Of a stretch of DNA of 7,484 nt, positions 1 to 6,145 are shown one piece after another. Position 1 is the stretch's first letter, and every line of letters begins with the position of its first letter. Below the pieces are notes generated by a model. That model ran no database searches, had not been told where the DNA came from, and worked only from the letters and a program-made list of their open reading frames with translations. Source of the stretch: Saprospiraceae bacterium (GTDB taxonomy: Bacteria; Bacteroidota; Bacteroidia; Chitinophagales; Saprospiraceae); contig JAGOIB010000100.1 of assembly GCA_017995875.1 (NCBI GenBank), forward strand, positions 1 through 7,484, in the 5' to 3' direction. Both the position numbers and the translations under genes were made by a program.

Positions 1-69
1 GCACTGAAAATTGCAAGAGTGTTTGATAAGCGAGTTGAGGAAATATTTTTCCTCGATACAGAGGATTAA
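1..69 (+). CDS. C-terminal end of a small Cro/C1-type helix-turn-helix regulator (5' partial)
   Basis: Frame 1 is open from the left edge to a TAA at 67-69 and encodes 22 residues, beginning ALKIARVFDKRVEEIF and ending in an acidic tail (LDTED). Known of the family: small (about 65-70 aa) Xre/Cro-C1 DNA-binding proteins typically end in a PSLxLAxKIAxxFxxxIEEIF segment, which forms the last helices after the recognition helix, and this tail matches that pattern closely. The DNA-binding helix-turn-helix itself lies outside the window, so target and regulation cannot be judged. A heptamer repeat array starts on the last base of the stop codon. The tail is short but characteristic; its main weakness is that only 22 residues are visible. 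Confidence 0.62.
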   Translation, partial: ALKIARVFDKRVEEIFFLDTED

Positions 70-124
70 GTTAGCAGTTAGTAGTTAGCAGTTAGAAGTT
101 ATCAGTGAGTAGTTAGCTGTTCGT
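69..124 (+). repeat. Heptamer tandem array, consensus AGTTAGN, about 8 units
   Basis: Seven-base units begin at 69, 76, 83, 90, 97, 104, 111 and 118. The first four read AGTTAGC, AGTTAGT, AGTTAGC, AGTTAGA; later units decay (AGTTATC, AGTGAGT, AGTTAGC, TGTTCGT). The first unit starts on the final A of the upstream gene's TAA. Most units contain TAG, and because 7 is not a multiple of 3, consecutive copies place TAG in all three reading frames. This is seen directly; its function is unknown. Confidence 0.9.
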
Positions 125-139
125 CATTTCGCATATAAT

Positions 140-156
140 TGCAAGCGAAGCTTGCA
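140..156. repeat. Short palindrome, 7-bp arms around a GAA loop
   Basis: Arm TGCAAGC at 140-146, GAA at 147-149, and the reverse-complement arm GCTTGCA at 150-156. It could form a tight hairpin in RNA from either strand. No T-run follows on either strand, so it is not a classical intrinsic terminator, though it sits between two converging genes. It may belong to the same group of extragenic palindromes as the pair at 177-226. Confidence 0.75.
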
Positions 157-176
157 TTTAGAATAAACTAGAGGTT

Positions 177-226
177 GGTTCAAGTCTCATGACTTGAACC
201 TAATATCTGCTCGTCTCATGACGAGC
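177..226. repeat. Two adjacent hairpins with different stems and the same TCAT loop
   Basis: Hairpin one has arm GGTTCAAGTC (177-186), loop TCAT (187-190) and a perfect complementary arm (191-200). Hairpin two has arm GCTCGTC (209-215), loop TCAT (216-219) and a perfect complementary arm (220-226). Both share the core GTCTCATGAC, while the outer stem bases differ between the two and still pair. Such stem covariation around a fixed core resembles REP-like extragenic palindromes or a structured RNA element. No poly-U tract follows, so use as a terminator is only possible. No transposase of the RAYT type is visible in the window. Confidence 0.85.
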
Positions 227-234
227 GAAACATG

Positions 235-303
235 CTCACACTCACAACTCACAACTCACAACTCACAACTCACGATTCACGTCTCACGATTCACGTCTCA
301 CAC
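235..303 (-). repeat. Heptamer tandem array, - strand unit NNNGTGA, about 10 units
   Basis: On the + strand the units start at 241, 248, 255, 262 (all CTCACAA), 269 (CTCACGA), 276 (TTCACGT), 283 (CTCACGA), 290 (TTCACGT) and 297 (CTCACAC), with a 6-base remnant at 235. Read on the - strand, each unit ends in GTGA: four GTTGTGA copies and an alternating GACGTGA/ATCGTGA block. The TGA stop of the hydrolase gene (298-300) is itself the TGA of the first unit. Successive copies place TGA in all three frames. Period and orientation relative to the adjoining gene match the array at 69-124. Confidence 0.92.
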
Positions 304-999
304 TGAATCTTCAAGCAGAAACACAACACATATCTCAGTCAAAATATCTTTATCCACTGCCTCCAACGGATGCTTGAAGCCCTCAATAATCTTTAGATTA
401 CCTGACTTTAAATAGCCAGCCGTTTCAGCCGATTCTTCCCTTGTCACCATGTGGTCATCGGTTCCTATGCAAACCAACACTTCATGGTCAATGGACCTAA
501 AGTGCTCCCGGGTCATGGCACCGCCTTCCCCTAAAGCTGTCATCATCTCCGCAGTGAGCCGCATGATTCTTTTCCAGTCTTCAGGTTGATGTCTCGCTTT
601 TAGGGTAGCGGCAAAGGCCGGAATTTTTTGTTCGATCACCTCAGGATTCATCATGCGCACATCCCTGGCAGCAGACTCTGGATTCCATCGAAATTTGGTG
701 CCTAACGTGATTATTTTATTTGCCCTACCTGGATAATCAAGCGCCAGCTTTAATGCGACATATCCTCCCATACTATAACCAAATATATAGACAGGTTTGC
801 TCAGACCTGATTGATCTAAAAAATCCAGGGTGTTCTGAACAAACCTGTCAATGGTAAATGGTTCCTGAATGGGTAATCCTCCATGACCTGCGAAATTGAA
901 ATCAAATACTTCAAAGTGCGATACTAGTTTTTCTTTCAGCTCAACAAACTGCTGGTTGCTTCCCAAAGCTCCATGAAGCAAAAGTAATTTCTCTTTCAT
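298..999 (-). CDS. Alpha/beta hydrolase
   Basis: A 233-aa soluble hydrolase with the full alpha/beta-hydrolase layout. The oxyanion-hole HG follows the first strand (LLLLHGALGS, residues 5-14), the nucleophile elbow GYSMGG lies at 74-79 (Ser76), the acid is Asp182 in GTDDHMV, and the base is His210 in GFKHP. The length fits small esterase, lipase or MenH-like enzymes, and the cap region (about 105-165) is helical and short. There is no signal peptide, so it should be cytoplasmic. The substrate cannot be read from the sequence; MenH-type or carboxylesterase activity are possibilities only. Its ATG directly follows the TAG of the S41 peptidase gene, implying co-transcription and probably translational coupling. 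It appears to be the last gene of the - strand unit, and its stop codon lies inside a heptamer array. Confidence 0.93.
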   Translation of the reverse strand: MKEKLLLLHGALGSNQQFVELKEKLVSHFEVFDFNFAGHGGLPIQEPFTIDRFVQNTLDFLDQSGLSKPVYIFGYSMGGYVALKLALDYPGRANKIITLGTKFRWNPESAARDVRMMNPEVIEQKIPAFAATLKARHQPEDWKRIMRLTAEMMTALGEGGAMTREHFRSIDHEVLVCIGTDDHMVTREESAETAGYLKSGNLKIIEGFKHPLEAVDKDILTEICVVFLLEDSV

Positions 1000-2490
1000 C
1001 TATGGTCTGTACTCTTTGATCAGGTGATATGCGTACAGTAATACAGGATCTCTTCCATCCAGTATATCATCCAGGGTTGGTACGATAGGATAGTCGGGCT
1101 GCAGACCGGTTGCGGAATATTGGGATTTGGAACGTAATTCATATTGCAGGTTAGGTACGAGCACTTTTGTATTCGTATTCGGCAAATTGATGTATTTCCC
1201 GCCTGCCGAGAAAACTCCCGGATTACCTCCTGTTTCTTCTCCAATAAATGTGCAGCGGTTATAGCGCTTCAACGCTGAACAAACGATGGCTGAATTTGAA
1301 AAGCTACCACCATTCGTTAGCACATACAATTTTCCTGTGTAGTGAATTGGAAGTGGTTCATGCACACCCATAGCAGGTCCGGAAACAGGCTTTAATCTTG
1401 CGATTGGGATCTGATAGGTTCTAATGTCCACTTCGGAGTAGGATTCAACTACCTTGAAAGGTGCGTCCAGGAGATAGGATAAGAGCGTTACACCATTTTC
1501 AATATCCCCACCCTGGTTGTTTCTAAGGTCAAGAATGAGATGTTCTATATAGTTATTCTGTATTTGGCTGAAACAATCTGCTATGGCTTCTTTAAATTTC
1601 TGATGATAGGTCGTTCGAAGGATATCATTATGAAAATCTTTAATGGTCAATACTGCAATATGCATTGACGAATCAATAGCAACTGTGATTCCCGTATTGA
1701 AAAGCGCCTCTGCACGAAGCTCACCGTATTTCATTTTCTTATAGTAGGCTATACTGTCCTTGGGCAAAGCTTTGATCGTGTAGGTTTCAAAAGTATTATC
1801 CGCTTTACGTGTTTGAAGCAAAAAGGAATCCGGATTTCCTTGATGATAAGAATAGTATTCGGCAAAATATTGCTCCAGGATCCACGCAGGATAGGTAGTA
1901 TTATAGCCGTCACGTATCTGGCGGCGCATCATCAGGTTGTACAGGAAACTGGCATTTACGCCATTGATAATCTGAATCTCTGTGCCAGGTGCAAGTTGTG
2001 TATCTGAGCTGTACACTTTGACCACATACATCCTGCCTTCTTCCCAATGCACTTTGATTGGAAAAAAGGGGGCGTGAAGATCATTGTCTTCGGTGGTGGA
2101 AGGGTCAGGAAAAATATGGGTATGTCCGTCTTTTATTTTTGGTAGTACTAAGGTGATCAGGTTGAAAAAATTGATGCTGTTCATCGGCACCGTAATTGAA
2201 GCGGAAATACTGTCAAAGAATTGTTTCATCTCCACCTGGGAGGTATATTGATACAGATTGGGGTGTTCCTTTTCAAGTTTATTTTTATAGAAATTCCAGT
2301 CTTCCAGGCATGCTGCGGCGCTAAATAAATGACTATATCTGTATTCATCATATTGGCCGTTGACCTGGCATGGAATCACGCTACAGATGAGCCATATAGC
2401 CAAGGTCAGTACAAACGCAATTGGTTTTTTGTGTGCGGCTCCAGAGGTAAGAAAAGCGTATTGGCTTGAATCAGTTGAGTCTTTAAGCAT
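1000..2490 (-). CDS. Exported S41-family peptidase (tricorn-like active site)
   Basis: A 496-aa protein with a hydrophobic segment at about 24-41 behind a KK pair, consistent with a signal peptide or anchor; the preceding n-region is unusually long and no alternative start codon is visible in it. The S41 core shows DGHT at 121-124 (candidate catalytic His123), LDLRNNQGG near 321-329, the nucleophile segment NGGSFSNS (Ser398 by alignment to the family pattern), GEETGG around 417-422, and the closing GLQPDYPIVPT segment. Known of the family: CtpA-type members use a Ser/Lys dyad with Lys in a GxKTFG motif; here that position reads E, as in tricorn-like members that use His and Glu. It probably acts in the periplasm or outer envelope. 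A canonical PDZ domain is not evident. It lies 40 bp after the MscS gene and abuts the hydrolase gene. Confidence 0.9.
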   Translation of the reverse strand: MLKDSTDSSQYAFLTSGAAHKKPIAFVLTLAIWLICSVIPCQVNGQYDEYRYSHLFSAAACLEDWNFYKNKLEKEHPNLYQYTSQVEMKQFFDSISASITVPMNSINFFNLITLVLPKIKDGHTHIFPDPSTTEDNDLHAPFFPIKVHWEEGRMYVVKVYSSDTQLAPGTEIQIINGVNASFLYNLMMRRQIRDGYNTTYPAWILEQYFAEYYSYHQGNPDSFLLQTRKADNTFETYTIKALPKDSIAYYKKMKYGELRAEALFNTGITVAIDSSMHIAVLTIKDFHNDILRTTYHQKFKEAIADCFSQIQNNYIEHLILDLRNNQGGDIENGVTLLSYLLDAPFKVVESYSEVDIRTYQIPIARLKPVSGPAMGVHEPLPIHYTGKLYVLTNGGSFSNSAIVCSALKRYNRCTFIGEETGGNPGVFSAGGKYINLPNTNTKVLVPNLQYELRSKSQYSATGLQPDYPIVPTLDDILDGRDPVLLYAYHLIKEYRP

Positions 2491-2530
2491 ACTACGAATC
2501 TAAATACTTCCGGATGATCGTAATAAATAT

Positions 2531-3373
2531 TTATACAGCAGGTACATCTTTCCCAAAATCCTCTTTGTCCGCATACTGTATAACCGAACGTGGATAAGGG
2601 AATTTGATATTATTTTCAGTCATAGCTTTAAAAATGGACACCCTGATTTCACTCTTGATGTTTTCTACCCTGAACACCTCAGAGCACCAGAACATAATCG
2701 TGATTTCAACAAAGGATTCCCCGAAACGCGTGATACGAATAGAAGGCTCCGGTGTTTTGCTGACAGACTTGTGCTGCAATGCTACTTCCTTAAAGAGTTT
2801 CATGATGGAAGGAATATCTTCAGTATACGCCAGGTTGACGTGTACTTCAAATCGCGACGTCTGGCGACTATAGGTCCAGTTGACTACTTTGCCGGTAGTG
2901 ATGATTGAATTGGGGAGTATGATAAATTTATCTTCCCGGGTCATGACAGCTGTGGTCCGGAGTTTAATCTCGGTAACCCTGCAGACAATACCATCCACCT
3001 CGATGACATCATTGACTTTGATCGTACCATCAAAAAGGATGATGATGCCGGAAATAAAATCATTAAATAAATGCTGTAACCCAAATCCAATGCCTACCAG
3101 TAATGCAGCAGAGCCGACAAAAAGAACCGACAGATCAAAACCGAGTATCGTTATACCCACCAGGATCGATATGACGATGACGGTGTAGCGGGCCAGTTGT
3201 TTTATGGAATACTTGGCGCCTTCATCGATTTTCTGGTTTTTACGGATCCCTCTTGAAAGCAAACGCAGGATGATGCCCGAGCATATGATGAGGATCAACA
3301 AGCCTAGCAGGTTACTTATGTGCAAAGTGTAATTTCCTATGTGGAAGAGCTGGTAATCAAGAAAGTTTTTCAT
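2531..3373 (-). CDS. MscS-family small-conductance mechanosensitive channel
   Basis: A 280-aa inner-membrane protein with three predicted membrane helices (about 16-38, 58-80 and 84-114), the core MscS arrangement. The third helix carries the small-residue-rich pore stretch GSAALLVGIGFGLQ (87-100), followed by NDFISGIIILFDG. Next comes the beta domain with DVIEVDGIVCRVTEI (122-136) and ILPNSIITTGKVVNW (152-166), a second soluble domain, and a C-terminal KFPYPRSVIQ (257-266), all typical of the family. Length is close to E. coli MscS, with no extra N-terminal helices. Family members open on membrane tension to release solutes during osmotic downshock. It follows the GNAT gene by 45 bp; a 7/8 match to the -7 element (TAAACTTG, - strand, 3409-3416) lies in that gap, but no -33 box supports it. 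Confidence 0.95.
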   Translation of the reverse strand: MKNFLDYQLFHIGNYTLHISNLLGLLILIICSGIILRLLSRGIRKNQKIDEGAKYSIKQLARYTVIVISILVGITILGFDLSVLFVGSAALLVGIGFGLQHLFNDFISGIIILFDGTIKVNDVIEVDGIVCRVTEIKLRTTAVMTREDKFIILPNSIITTGKVVNWTYSRQTSRFEVHVNLAYTEDIPSIMKLFKEVALQHKSVSKTPEPSIRITRFGESFVEITIMFWCSEVFRVENIKSEIRVSIFKAMTENNIKFPYPRSVIQYADKEDFGKDVPAV

Positions 3374-3418
3374 AGTAGTCTTGTGCCATGGATTATTGTT
3401 CCGTTATGCAAGTTTAGG

Positions 3419-3886
3419 TTAATGAATTTTTTGCCACGTAATTTTAACTGCAGATATTTTATCGTTTTCCAGCCGGATGTCACGTTGAATGACAAAATCA
3501 TTTTTAAGGTAAAAAGCTAATGGCGATTCATACGCTTCGCCATTTTGTTTTAGGTCATGTGGATGATCGATCACCCAGCCATTCAAACTTGTTTCTTTTT
3601 CTTTCAACAGTTTTAGTACCATACGGCCAATACCAAGGCGTTGGTAGAGTGTATTGATGATGATGGAAAACCATCTTTCCCCGTCCCTGTCAAACGTAAA
3701 TGCCCAGCCAACTATTTCGTCCGCATCATCCAGGACCATGAAATGAGTATGGGCTGTAGTATCCTCAAAAAAATGATCTAATCCTTCCGCAGTAATTGCA
3801 AGTTGCCGGGGATATTCACGGTTCCACAGAAAACCAATAGACTCCTTCTGTGATTTCGTAAGTGTATTGGATTTGATAATTTTCAT
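3419..3886 (-). CDS. GNAT-family N-acetyltransferase
   Basis: A 155-aa single-domain protein with the GNAT fold signature. Strand 4 (RWFSIIINTLY, 71-81) leads into the acetyl-CoA pyrophosphate-binding motif A, QRLGIGR (82-88, pattern Q/RxxGxG/A), followed by helix 3 (MVLKLLKEKE). Motif B is seen in SPLAFYLKNDFVIQRDIRL (121-139), including the xxFYxKxxF element common to the family. The acceptor substrate cannot be inferred; small-molecule and protein acetylation are both possible. It starts 36 bp after the DUF1801 gene and is preceded by a GGAGGGAGG sequence, an unusually strong Shine-Dalgarno sequence for this genome. It is the third gene of the putative six-gene unit. Confidence 0.92.
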   Translation of the reverse strand: MKIIKSNTLTKSQKESIGFLWNREYPRQLAITAEGLDHFFEDTTAHTHFMVLDDADEIVGWAFTFDRDGERWFSIIINTLYQRLGIGRMVLKLLKEKETSLNGWVIDHPHDLKQNGEAYESPLAFYLKNDFVIQRDIRLENDKISAVKITWQKIH

Positions 3887-3897
3887 AGTATAGTTTA

Positions 3898-3908
3898 CCT
3901 CCCTCCTT
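3898..3908 (-). promoter_or_regulatory. Strong, duplicated Shine-Dalgarno sequence before the GNAT gene
   Basis: On the - strand the sequence AAGGAGGGAGG lies upstream of the ATG at 3886, with 11 nt between its last G and the start codon. It holds two overlapping anti-Shine-Dalgarno matches. Most other starts in the window have no comparable purine run, as expected for Bacteroidota, where Shine-Dalgarno use is weak. The spacing is slightly longer than the usual optimum. Confidence 0.6.
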
Positions 3909-3922
3909 TTTTGGTAGTTGAT

Positions 3923-4369
3923 TCATCCTCCCTTTCTTTTATGTCTGGCTGCTTCTTCATCAAGAAGAGCAGCTTCATATAAGAATGATTGTACAATGTC
4001 TGGATGGATATCCTGTATAGTAAAAAAGTCTTTACAATATACTTGTTTTCGCTGTCCCTTGTCCAGATATCCTGCTGTATCCTCCAGGAGATACCCTTTT
4101 GTAAATCCAAGCCGGACGCCTTCCTGTTTCACATTACCCCATGATATTGATGATGGCCAGATAAAACAAATGTTGGCATGACGTTTATAGTAAGGAACGT
4201 TATAGGAGAGTTTTTCAATGCAATCTGGTAGTGCCTGAAGAATGAGGTCTCTTAGTTTCAGGACGATGTTGAGTTCATCTTCCGGCAGGTAATCGAGAAA
4301 TTCATCCATACTTTCGAAGTGGACATTCTGCATTTTTGATTTTCTCTTCAGGATGGGTTTTGCGGCCAT
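3923..4369 (-). CDS. DUF1801 / YdhG-like protein
   Basis: A 148-aa soluble protein matching the DUF1801 (YdhG-like) pattern. An N-terminal helical part (MDEFLDYLPED, 21-31; VLKLRDLILQALPDCIEKLSYNVPYY, split here as 36-49 and 50-61) leads to an aromatic strand region with ICFIWP (67-72) and VRLGFTKGYLLED (85-97). These are the features usually seen in this family, including the sequence around NVPYYKR where many members read MPxYxxxG. The fold is frataxin-like; the biological role is not established and no catalytic residue is evident. The first ATG is used here; an internal Met13 just before QNVHFES is an alternative start that would keep the whole domain. A 7/8 match to the Bacteroidota -7 box (TACGTTTT, - strand, 4395-4402) lies upstream. 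The gap to the preceding gene is 65 bp. Confidence 0.85.
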   Translation of the reverse strand: MAAKPILKRKSKMQNVHFESMDEFLDYLPEDELNIVLKLRDLILQALPDCIEKLSYNVPYYKRHANICFIWPSSISWGNVKQEGVRLGFTKGYLLEDTAGYLDKGQRKQVYCKDFFTIQDIHPDIVQSFLYEAALLDEEAARHKRKGG

Positions 4370-4434
4370 AGTATCTCAATAATCCTGCAATGGTAAAACG
4401 TAAGAAGTATTCTTTATTTTCAGCCAGCGGCAAT

Positions 4435-6045
4435 TTAATTTTTTAAAAACCGGATAAGCAATTCCTGGTATGCGAAAACGTCATAAGGCTTGGCGTTTAT
4501 CATTGCTGAGAGGATTGACAATTTTTCCGGATCTGTTTGCTGCATAGCTTCAGCCCAAAGTGATACTTCCGTCAGCACCTGGTTTTCTGCACCATTTAAT
4601 GTAATAGTCGTTTTTGTCTTTGAAATAAATTTCAATCTGCAATCTTCTTCGGCTCGTAGTCTGTCTCCATGATAGCGTTGTTGGATCATTTTAGTTACAT
4701 TGGAAGTAATATCTGCAACCGTGGGTGGAATGTTCGGGCCCAGTTGGAGCGCGACACTACTTTCAGTAAACCGGAGCAATGTCCTTGCACTCGTCCTGTA
4801 GCCTGGTTTAGCGCGGATCTTTACTTGTTCCTCTTCGGCAAGATGATGCAAGGTGGTGGAGAGGGAACGGAATCCAAAGCGGTAATAGAACCAATACGCA
4901 CCGGATTCGATCCCATCAGGATTGTCAAGGCCAAATTGAAATGGTTCAACTTCAAAATAATTGATCCGGAATACCTGTCTATACACACGCAGGAGTTGTA
5001 TCATCATGTACCCGGATTCTCCATTACGGAAGGATTCAAATATATTGATCCCAAAATTGGATCGCTCACCAAATACCCATGCGCCGCCATAAGCCGCAGG
5101 ATATCCATTTTTGAAAGCGGTATAGCCAATGTAAGATTCAAGTGGAAGTTGGCGGGAAGGTATCATCCCATAGATTGCAATGGAAATGCCACGTTCAAGA
5201 TGAAAAACCCGGAGTGAACGTTCGTCCATAAATGTAGTTGGATCCGTTTCCCTGGCAGTAATGGCCATGGCAGTTTTAATGACGCTGATGACATCAGCTT
5301 TCTCTTCATCCGTATATGGGACGCTAGAAGGCAATGGACTATCCAAAAGGTCAGGAACATCAAATTTTTTAAGTAATTCTTTTTGGAAGAAGGTCGTGGA
5401 TTGCGGTAAGCGGTTAAAAGCTTTTGAGAACAAATTCATTTTGGGGTCTACCCGGACATAAAGATCAAGGCTATCAAACAGTTGGTCTTTAATGAAAGGT
5501 CGATCATCAAGCCTGGATAATTCATTGATAATGAAATGAAGTCTATTTTGTTTTGATACGCGTAAGCTATCCAGGAGTTCAAAATTGCCTAACCCGACGG
5601 AGGTTTCACTTTTTTCCAATGAAGGGAGTGTGTGTTTCAGCACATCATTTAATTGAAGTGTAGGCTCCATAAAACCATCCAGGCTTGTTATGCATGCCGG
5701 ATTAGATAATAGCCATTGAACGCCCTCATGAGAGAATCTGGTGATCGTTGGCGTAAACGGTAAACCTGAATTTTGAAATCCCTTCGGAATCGTGTTTTTG
5801 TTTTGTTTCAAAAAAACTGATATGCGCTTAAGCTCTTTTTGCGCAAGAGAACGTTGGAGGGAATCGCATGGATAAGCTGATATAAAGAGGAGGGTTTCAA
5901 AATAAGGCAGCAAGGCAGTAGTAGCCGTCAAGGGCATTGAGGCAAGATTGCGCAAACATGTAAGCCTGGTTTCATTAGATCCACGATCAAACAGATTAGC
6001 ATATTTCTTAAGTGTATTGAGCTGGTTTCTGAAAGTGATCTTCAT
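4435..6045 (-). CDS. Uncharacterised 536-aa protein with a GNAT-like central region
   Basis: I do not recognise a named family with confidence. The protein has no signal peptide or membrane segment. Residues 1-250 look helical and variable. The best-patterned part is about 275-400: GYTAFKNGYPAAYGGAW (307-323), FGERSNFGINIFESFRNGESGYM (split here as 325-338 and 339-347), the helix MIQLLRVYRQ (348-357), the strand INYFEVEPFQFG (361-372), LDNPDGIESGAYWFYYRFGFR (373-379 and 380-393). The order strand, xRxGxSG-like turn, helix, strand, Asn/Asp-containing loop, then YWFYYRFGF resembles motifs A and B of the GNAT fold. This is inference from pattern, not a proven homology. The C-terminal 140 residues show no motif I can place. 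It is the first gene of the - strand unit. Confidence 0.82.
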   Translation of the reverse strand: MKITFRNQLNTLKKYANLFDRGSNETRLTCLRNLASMPLTATTALLPYFETLLFISAYPCDSLQRSLAQKELKRISVFLKQNKNTIPKGFQNSGLPFTPTITRFSHEGVQWLLSNPACITSLDGFMEPTLQLNDVLKHTLPSLEKSETSVGLGNFELLDSLRVSKQNRLHFIINELSRLDDRPFIKDQLFDSLDLYVRVDPKMNLFSKAFNRLPQSTTFFQKELLKKFDVPDLLDSPLPSSVPYTDEEKADVISVIKTAMAITARETDPTTFMDERSLRVFHLERGISIAIYGMIPSRQLPLESYIGYTAFKNGYPAAYGGAWVFGERSNFGINIFESFRNGESGYMMIQLLRVYRQVFRINYFEVEPFQFGLDNPDGIESGAYWFYYRFGFRSLSTTLHHLAEEEQVKIRAKPGYRTSARTLLRFTESSVALQLGPNIPPTVADITSNVTKMIQQRYHGDRLRAEEDCRLKFISKTKTTITLNGAENQVLTEVSLWAEAMQQTDPEKLSILSAMINAKPYDVFAYQELLIRFLKN

Positions 6046-6061
6046 AGGACAGGATAATAGG

Positions 6062-6094
6062 ACAATGTATGTAAGTTATTATTTCTTTTACAAG
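6062..6094 (-). promoter_or_regulatory. Weak candidate promoter for the six-gene unit
   Basis: On the - strand, CTTG (6091-6094) is separated by 21 bp from TACATTGT (6062-6069), a degenerate version of the Bacteroidota TTTG / TAnnTTTG pair with the same spacing as the clearer promoters in the window. It would start transcription about 10 nt before the ATG at 6045, which is short. It is the best candidate in the divergent intergenic region, but each box has mismatches. Confidence 0.35.
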
Positions 6095-6119
6095 AGTCTG
6101 CCATTAAATGCTAGCTTTG
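6087..6119 (+). promoter_or_regulatory. Bacteroidota-type promoter for the PhnA-domain gene
   Basis: TAGCTTTG (6112-6119) is a perfect TAnnTTTG -7 element. A TTTA box (6087-6090) lies 21 bp upstream, one base off the TTTG -33 element. The predicted start near 6126 leaves a leader of about 20 nt before the ATG at 6146. The -7 box overlaps a GCTAGC palindrome (6111-6116). Confidence 0.6.
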
Positions 6120-6145
6120 TGCCCTCATTAGCGAGGCAACATATC

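Noticed and set aside
140..226. Classical intrinsic terminators
   Set aside because: Hairpins are present, but no run of T follows on either strand; termination remains possible but is not supported.
69..303. CRISPR array
   Set aside because: Units are 7 bp and contiguous, without spacers of 25-40 bp, and no cas gene is near.
194..415. Open frame on the + strand of 73 codons
   Set aside because: It is made largely of the heptamer array translated as repeats plus the antisense of the hydrolase 3' end; no motif and no promoter.
1020..1244. Open frame on the - strand inside the S41 peptidase gene
   Set aside because: Lies in another frame of a well-supported gene and has no recognisable protein pattern.
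2604..3188. Two + strand frames antisense to the MscS gene
   Set aside because: Antisense shadows of a clear channel gene; Met/Thr/Ser-rich composition without motifs.
3895..4110. 71-codon - strand frame overlapping the DUF1801 3' end
   Set aside because: Overlaps the DUF1801 coding region in a shifted frame; the DUF1801 frame has clear family motifs and this one has none.
4669..5217. 182-codon + strand frame antisense to the 536-aa gene
   Set aside because: Long, but it mirrors the best-conserved part of the opposite gene; no start context or motif of its own.
6122..6137. Leader hairpin (CCTC / GAGG) before the PhnA-domain gene
   Set aside because: Only a 4-bp stem, and the predicted transcript start falls within it, so it may not be transcribed whole.
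5948..6145. 5' extension of the PhnA-domain frame to an ATG at 5948
   Set aside because: It would overlap the N-terminus of the divergent gene by about 100 bp and run through the promoter at 6087-6119; the PhnA domain starts only after 6146.
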